Assembly: GCF_000001735.4 (NCBI RefSeq)
Contig: NC_003075.7
Coordinates: 2,295,001 to 2,359,000 of the forward strand
Source: Arabidopsis thaliana
Taxonomy: Eukaryota > Streptophyta > Magnoliopsida > Brassicales > Brassicaceae
DNA length: 64,000 nucleotides
Reading direction: 5' to 3'
The translations under genes were made by a program, and so were the position numbers. A model generated the notes under the pieces. It did no database searches. It had not been told where the DNA came from and saw only the letters and a list, made by a program, of their open reading frames with translations. This document shows positions 58,985-64,000 of the stretch, in pieces (within the stretch, counting starts at the first letter, position 1; each line of letters begins with the position of its first letter).

Positions 58985-60300
58985 CATGTCAGATCCAAAA
59001 TAGCGCCAAACTCAAAAAAACAATCCCGAAACTATAGATATCAGTCTTTTCATTAAAGTTATCCAATTTAACTTCAATTTCGGGTGCTTTATAGACGGTT
59101 ATTTCTGGTTCACTATAGCTACCAACTTTTTGGGCATCTTCCACCATTTTTTTTTTTTTTTTTTTTAGTTCATAAATTTCCATTCAACTTTAAAACATAC
59201 AATGGCAAAAGCCCAAATAAAGGCCACATGCCCAACACAGGAGAAAACAAACCTTTTCCTGCAACAAACAAAAGGGGAGACGAAACCTGCAACACTAGAA
59301 AACCAAAACAAACAGCCCTGAACTAGAACAACGAAAACCAAGTTCCTAGCAAGGACAAAGCGTTAGGTTGATGAGCCGTGCTGCGAGACAAAGGATCCAG
59401 ACGAGCGCGAATGATGAGCTGGATGTCCTTCAAGATAGACTCAGTAGAACGAGAGACGCCGGAGTGGAGACGTTGGTTTCTTTCTCTCCAAATTGCATAA
59501 ACACAAGAGTGAAAGGCCAGCCTGATAATGAGACAAATATTTTTTTCCCTTGAGGGAGATAAGAGCCAGTTAAGACAGTCCATTAATTGGGCAGGAGGAT
59601 TAAGGTTGGTTGAGGCTGTAAAAAACCTCCACACGACACCACTAAACTGGCACTCAAAGAAGAGATGTGCTCTCGAATCGTCATGAGCATTGCAAAGAAG
59701 ACACTCAGCAGGGATCGAGAGACCCCAATTCTGAAGCCTATCCCTTGTGTGCAATCTATTCCACGCCACAACCCAACAAATGAAGGCGTGCTTAGGAACA
59801 TGGTTCTTAAACCAGACCGCCTTATGCCAGGGGACGGTGTGAGATTGCGGATGCAGAGCAGACCAAGTTCTTGGAGCGGAGAATCTGTTTGATGGTGCAT
59901 GAAGGTCCGTTTTCCAAAGAAAGGAGTCGTCATGCTGACAGTCAAGCAAACCCTGAGCCTCCGGGAGAAGATTTTTAAGCTGAACAATGATTGGATTCCT
60001 GCTACGGCTTGATGCAATCCACCAAGACGTGCCCCTTAACGCATCCCTAACCACAGCATCAATAGGCAAACCAACTGTACGAGGGCCTAGAGGACCGATT
60101 ACCTCTATAAGGGGGCCAAGGCCAATCCAATTATCATGCCAAAACTTAGCGGTGACCCCGGAACCAACCTCACAAACAATAAAGGGCCTTGCCACAACTC
60201 TGAGCTTACACATCTTCCACCATCTTGGATATCATTTCAACACCTTCAAGGACATCTTCGTCCTCTACATGAGAGGAAAGGTTCTTCACATAAGTGGAGT
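58985..60300 (-). pseudogene. Receptor-like kinase fragment split by a LINE
   Basis: Minus-strand coding on both sides of the LINE is continuous once the insertion is ignored. The upstream side reads VEDEDVLEGVEMISKMVED and the downstream side AQKVGSYSEPEITVYKAPEI, then NEKTDIYSFGIV. This matches the activation-segment to helix-F part (APE, DIYSFGIV) of a plant receptor-like kinase. Neither the N-lobe nor the end of the C-lobe is present, and the frame ends soon after SFGIV. Dead fragment. Confidence 0.75.
59148..60210 (-). mobile_element. 5'-truncated LINE with zf-RVT domain
   Basis: The insertion is flanked by the 13-bp duplication CATCTTCCACCAT (59135-59147 and 60211-60223). On the minus strand it ends in a poly-A tract (T run at 59148-59166). 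A 296-residue open frame (59323-60213) includes the zinc-binding reverse-transcriptase-associated region: GVTAKFWHDNW, WKAVWFKNHVPKHAF-like HKAVWFKNHVPKHAFICW, RLHTRDRL, CLLCNAHDDSRAHLFFEC and YAIWRERNQRLH. This is the C-terminal end of LINE ORF2; the endonuclease and RT are missing. The open frame and clean duplication suggest a young insertion. Confidence 0.94.
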
Positions 60301-60309
60301 CGAATCCTG

Positions 60310-60410
60310 TAATTGTGGAGTTAAAATAGAAAATAAGACAAATAATGAAGTAGTTCATTAAAGAGTTTTATTAAAATGCGAGGAACCAAAAAGAAAAAAT
60401 TTATATTTGT
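60310..60410. repeat. Intact copy of a duplicated 100-bp segment
   Basis: GAGTTAAAATAGAAAATAAGACA ... TTCATTAAAGAGTTTTATT ... GCGAGGAACC recurs as two halves at 60843-60890 and 62008-62045. The copy here has no insertion and acts as an empty-site reference. Between the copies, 60491-60557 contains a tandem repeat of TTATATATATGAACCCATA-type units. Confidence 0.7.
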
Positions 60411-60889
60411 TTTAGTTCATAAAAGATTGAATGTGGCTGCACCAATAATCAGCTTTGGCTACATTAATTTACACAACATATATATGGACTTATATATATG
60501 AACCCATATATATATATTTATATATATGAACCCATATATATATATTTATATATATGAAAAACTCTTATTATAAAACCTAATAACATTGATTTAGATGGAC
60601 TACACTAATGATAATATCTTGGGTTTTTATGTGTGCTCTTATACTATTGTCGATTGTATGATTTATTCTTCATCGGATCTAAAGCAATACTCAAAAAGGT
60701 TTATGTGTGCTCACTCAAAACCTTAACTAGGGGTTCAACAAAACAAAACAAAAAAACTCAAAGGAGATGGATTTCGAGTTGAGAAAACTTTCAAGAACAT
60801 TTTCAAACTCTAGAAAAAAGGAAAGCTTCATTCTATGAATGGAGTTAAATAGAAAATAAGACATGAAATAAAGTGATTCATTAAAAAGT

Positions 60890-62007
60890 TTTTTTTTTCT
60901 CATAAGTGTTATACTTTATTTTAAAACTTGTGTTGTAAAGATACAACTGTGGAACCTTCCACTTACAAATCTTGACAGTTGACACATATTAAATCTTACA
61001 ACGTTGGATCAACTAAAGTATAGTCATCCATGTTGCATAAAAACAAACAAGTCTAGCTTATAAGCAGATGCCCATAAAGAAAGCCCAGTCCAGGAAACAA
61101 AACCCTTAGAGAAAGTAAATTTAAAGATTGCCTTCCACCCAAAAGCCACGTGTGATGTGAAGAAACAAAGTTGAAACACGTGGACTGAAGAAGCCTTAGT
61201 CGTCGCTGTTCATCGCCGAACTGGTTAGCAACTCAGAGAACTCCAAAACCATGGAAACCGCCAGAGCTTCAAGAGAAGTCTATCAATTTTTAATTAGAGA
61301 ACCCCACCAAACTTCATCAGCAAATCAGGAAAGGAAAGATCTACCAAAGGCAATTGACTCCCGAAATCCAAGGAACATCGACGTAGAGTAAGTCTTTGAG
61401 CTTTCAACAACACCTAAAAACAAACAAAAAAGCACTCGTCTCCATAAAACGGTTAGAGAAATAGCCACAATTGCATTAGATTCAACCGAGAGGCGTAAAA
61501 AACTTTAATCTGCAACTCAATTTGTTCCTAAAAAATTGAAATCGATAAGCTTGGAAAACAAATCGAGCCCTTTAAACAAAGGAGGTTCAAGGAATTATAT
61601 TCCAAATGGAAACACAAAAGACCTCAATCAAACCAAATATAAAGAAATCGAGAGATGAAAACATAAATCTAAACCGGAAATCAATTTGGCCAAAAGCTAG
61701 ACGAGACACCGAAGATAGGCGGTGAAACTCTGGACCTTAGCTAGCCCACCGCCGCTAAAGAAGCCAACGGAAGCCAGACGCAAGCAGACCACCGCCGTAA
61801 AAAACCGGACAGTGTCAGAACGAAAACAGATCAAACGTTGCCCAAAACGTCGCTGGACAAAAGCCAGACATCCATACTGAAAAAGCCATAAATTCTGGAC
61901 AGAAAACCGGCCAACAAACGTTGAAGAAGCGATTATTGTCGGAAAAAGAAGATCCAGTGCTTCCTCTCTCTAAAAGATGCTGATGAGAGAAGAGAGAGAA
62001 CCACCAA
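60890..62007 (-). mobile_element. Probable noncoding poly-A retroelement, about 1.1 kb
   Basis: Inferred by comparison with 60310-60410: the duplicated segment is continuous there but interrupted here by about 1.1 kb. The minus strand of the insert ends with an A tract (T9 at about 60891-60899 on the plus strand) and begins with a CT-rich leader (GGTGGTTCTCTCTCTTCTC). No long reading frame and no LINE domain is visible. The size and structure recall Sadhu-type noncoding retroposons, but I cannot confirm that. Target duplications are obscured by the T-rich site. Confidence 0.45.
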
Positions 62008-62417
62008 GATTTATTTAAATGCAAGGAACAAAAAAATGTTTGCCTTCAAGGATAAAATAGATATAGATTTAATCTCTTTAAATTTAATCTTCGTCAATAA
62101 ATTTGCTTCATGAGTTAACGCGATCAAACTAAAAAAATCTTTGTTCTCTCACTTAGCAGCTCATTTTAGAAATTCTCATCGCCGTTCGTTTGCCGTCCCG
62201 TTTCTGTTGGGCTTAAGAACTTCTCCTCTGTAGTATATCATTATACTTGAGCGGAGCCCTTGTCCGAAGAATTACCAGTTTTTTGTTGGAGTTCTGATTC
62301 AGTTGGATTTCATTTGCTACTTTCAAAAGTTGGTTTGCTGTTTCAATTAGGCTCGATTCTCTGTGAATTGATTGCGCTTGGTTTCTTATCGAAGTTGATT
62401 CAAGTGGATTTCTCGTC

Positions 62418-63534
62418 ATGAATATGGAGTTAGACAAAGCTATCTTTGAGATGTCGATCAAAGATGATGGTCCTCTAGTTTTATCCTATCAACCAAAGTT
62501 TAGTTCGATAGAGAAGAATAGTTGTAGTATTATTCGACAATTTCTGAACCCTTCTCACCAACGTATGTCTAATTGGATATTAGATATGCCTCGAATATGG
62601 CGGATCTACTCCCGGGTTCATGGGGTTGCTCTATTTCAAGAGAGATTTCAGCTTTTCTTCAAGTCAGAGGATGATTTGCTTGAAATTTTTAAAACAGGTG
62701 TTTGGACTCAAGATGAGTGGTGTGTTGTAATGGATCAGTGGGTAGAGAAGCCACCTGAGGAGTACTTGATGTTCCTTCCGATTTGGATTCGTCTTCGTAA
62801 TATCCCAGTTAATTATTACACAAAAGAGACAATTAAGGAAGTTGTCGAATGTCTGGGTGAAGTGTTAAAGGTTGAATTAGATTTGGATAAATCTCAAGCT
62901 CAAGATTATGTGCGAGTTCAAGTTCTTTTTGATGTTCGAAATCCGTTGCGAAATTCCAAGGATGTTCAGGTGCCTACAGGTGAAGTGTGTTCAGTTACTT
63001 TTGATTACAAGCGTATTTGAAAGAGATGTTTTCTTTGTCAACGTCTTACTCATGACAGAGCGGACTGCCCTAGTCGTCTTCAAGGTAGTGGTCAAATCCC
63101 GGATGCAGTCTCAAAGAAGTTGTCTTCAGAGAAGATGACGAGTGATCAAAATATTCATCCCACAGAGGGATGAATGGATGAATATTTGTCAACGTCTTAC
63201 TCATGACAGAGCGGACTGCCCCAGTCGTCTTCAAGGTAATGGTCAAATCCCGTATGCAGTCTCAAAGAAGTTGGCTTCAGAGAAGATGACGAGTGATCAA
63301 AATATTCATCCCTCTATGGGATTTGAGGTTAAAGAAGCTCTGTTAGACAAAGAGATAACGGAGTTGGTGAGGTTTAAAGAGAAGCAGAAAGGTGTTGATG
63401 ATCAAGGAACAATTTTCCCCCTTTCTAAATCTACTCTTTCTCTCCCGATAAATGAGGACAAGATTGATGATTTACAGATGCAACAATCCAAAAAGTTGCA
63501 GGTTACTATGGCCAGCCAAATTCTGATTATCTGA
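62418..63534 (+). pseudogene. LINE ORF1 (DUF4283, CCHC) with internal duplication
   Basis: From ATG 62418 a 200-residue stretch matches the DUF4283-type N-terminal domain of plant LINE ORF1: LVLSYQPKFSSIEKN, IWRIYSRVHGVALFQERFQL, VWTQDEWCVVMDQW and LPIWIRLRNIP. It ends at a TGA directly before the zinc knuckle CFLCQRLTHDRADC. A 128-bp segment carrying the knuckle is then duplicated (63034-63161 and 63185-63312) with a 151-bp period, which shifts the frame by one base. The second copy lacks the first Cys. Downstream, an open Lys/Glu-rich tail continues to 63534. The product would be the RNA-binding protein of the element; this copy is defective. Confidence 0.85.
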
Positions 63535-63779
63535 ATTTGGATTTCTCTCCTCTTTTGATAAGCCTTGTTCTTCTGGTTTGTGCATCAAATAGAAAAATCA
63601 GAGACCTCGGAAAAGTTATGGAGATAAGGAAGACTGCAATGAGTTCACCGGTTCCAATCGATAAAGAGGTTAGTTTCAATACCAAGATTTATAAAACCTT
63701 CAAACGAAAGAATCACGTCTCTGAAATTAAATCTTCTAAATGTCTTAAGAGAGATGATAATACGGTGGTTCCTAGTGAA

Positions 63780-64000
63780 CCATCGCAATATCAATATGGC
63801 ATCTTAAGTTGGAATTGCCAAGGTTTGAGGAATCCTTGGATAATTCGGCACCTTAAGAAAATGAAGAAAGAGCATTTCCCTGATATTTTATTCCTCATGG
63901 AAACCATGAATTCTGATCAGTTTCTGTTAAAAGTTTTTAGATGGCTTGGTTATCATTACTTTCATACTATAGAACCGGTTGGGAAGAGTGGTGGTTTAGT
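63780..64000 (+). pseudogene. LINE ORF2 endonuclease, N-terminal part
   Basis: QYQYGILSWNCQGLRNPWII followed by FPDILFLMETMN is the start of the apurinic-type endonuclease domain of plant LINE ORF2, with the metal-binding Asn and Glu (SWNCQG, LMET) present. The ORF is cut by the window end, so its integrity downstream is unknown. Confidence 0.85.

Larger units (their letters stand above)
62046..64000 (+). mobile_element. LINE, 5' part, continues beyond window
   Basis: A LINE whose ORF1 starts near 62418 and whose ORF2 endonuclease starts near 63780. The 5' UTR probably begins between 62100 and 62200, where a CT-rich leader appears; its exact start is not defined. The element runs off the right edge of the window. 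Confidence 0.8.

Noticed and set aside
62213..62461. 82-residue minus-strand frame near the LINE
   Set aside because: Antisense shadow of the LINE leader and ORF1 start.

Overview
The window is plant nuclear DNA, AT-rich, with short GT-AG introns, many small transposons and few genes. The order APR1, a small acidic protein gene, an ATG8, an S40 (DUF584) gene and the chloroplast ATP synthase gamma gene matches the Arabidopsis thaliana chromosome 4 short-arm segment around At4g04580 to At4g04640. I take it as A. thaliana or a very close relative; that attribution is from memory of the loci.

Region 1 to 21 kb is transposon-dominated. It opens with a decayed N-terminal fragment of a U5 snRNP GTPase (Snu114/CLO) gene holding a long CT/GA microsatellite. 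Next to it lies a 2.84-kb CACTA element with an exact 3-bp target duplication. From 7.36 to 16.83 kb the exon-like pieces of a GARP/MYB-related gene on the minus strand are separated by a 5.2-kb Ty1/copia element (matching LTRs and target duplication), a 5'-truncated LINE and nested Harbinger-type elements. Its apparently intact tandem relative is at 21.6-23.0 kb (six exons, 220 aa, probably At4g04580), with a 434-bp Helitron just beyond its 3' end. MITEs lie at 18.4, 19.8, 23.5 and 26.6 kb.

Region 28 to 38 kb carries the main genes: APR1 (plus strand, three exons, plastid sulfate assimilation), then on the minus strand a 176-aa acidic/basic protein of unknown function, ATG8B (autophagy) and an S40-family gene. 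These genes look intact and independent; nothing suggests a joint operon-like system.

Region 38 to 55 kb is again repeat-rich: a Harbinger MITE that is an inverted relative of the 26.6-kb one, a complete 360-bp TRIM with a TAATA target duplication, a decayed but still spliceable-looking RPA70-like OB-fold gene fragment, a MAPKKK-like kinase tail cut off at a Helitron-like terminus, a foldback element ending at a second Helitron terminus, a 30-bp perfect inverted repeat, a 1.5-kb near-palindrome, a dead Harbinger (HARBI1-type) transposase gene and an ABCF ATPase pseudogene.

Region 55 to 64 kb holds ATPC1 (single exon, minus strand) with a tandem duplication upstream, a receptor-kinase fragment split by a LINE with a 13-bp target duplication, a noncoding insertion of about 1.1 kb, and the 5' part of another LINE that runs off the window end. 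I found no convincing tRNA, rRNA or CRISPR. I also found no evidence of a wholly new multi-gene system; the most unusual content is the nested-insertion history and the long hairpin-forming repeats.
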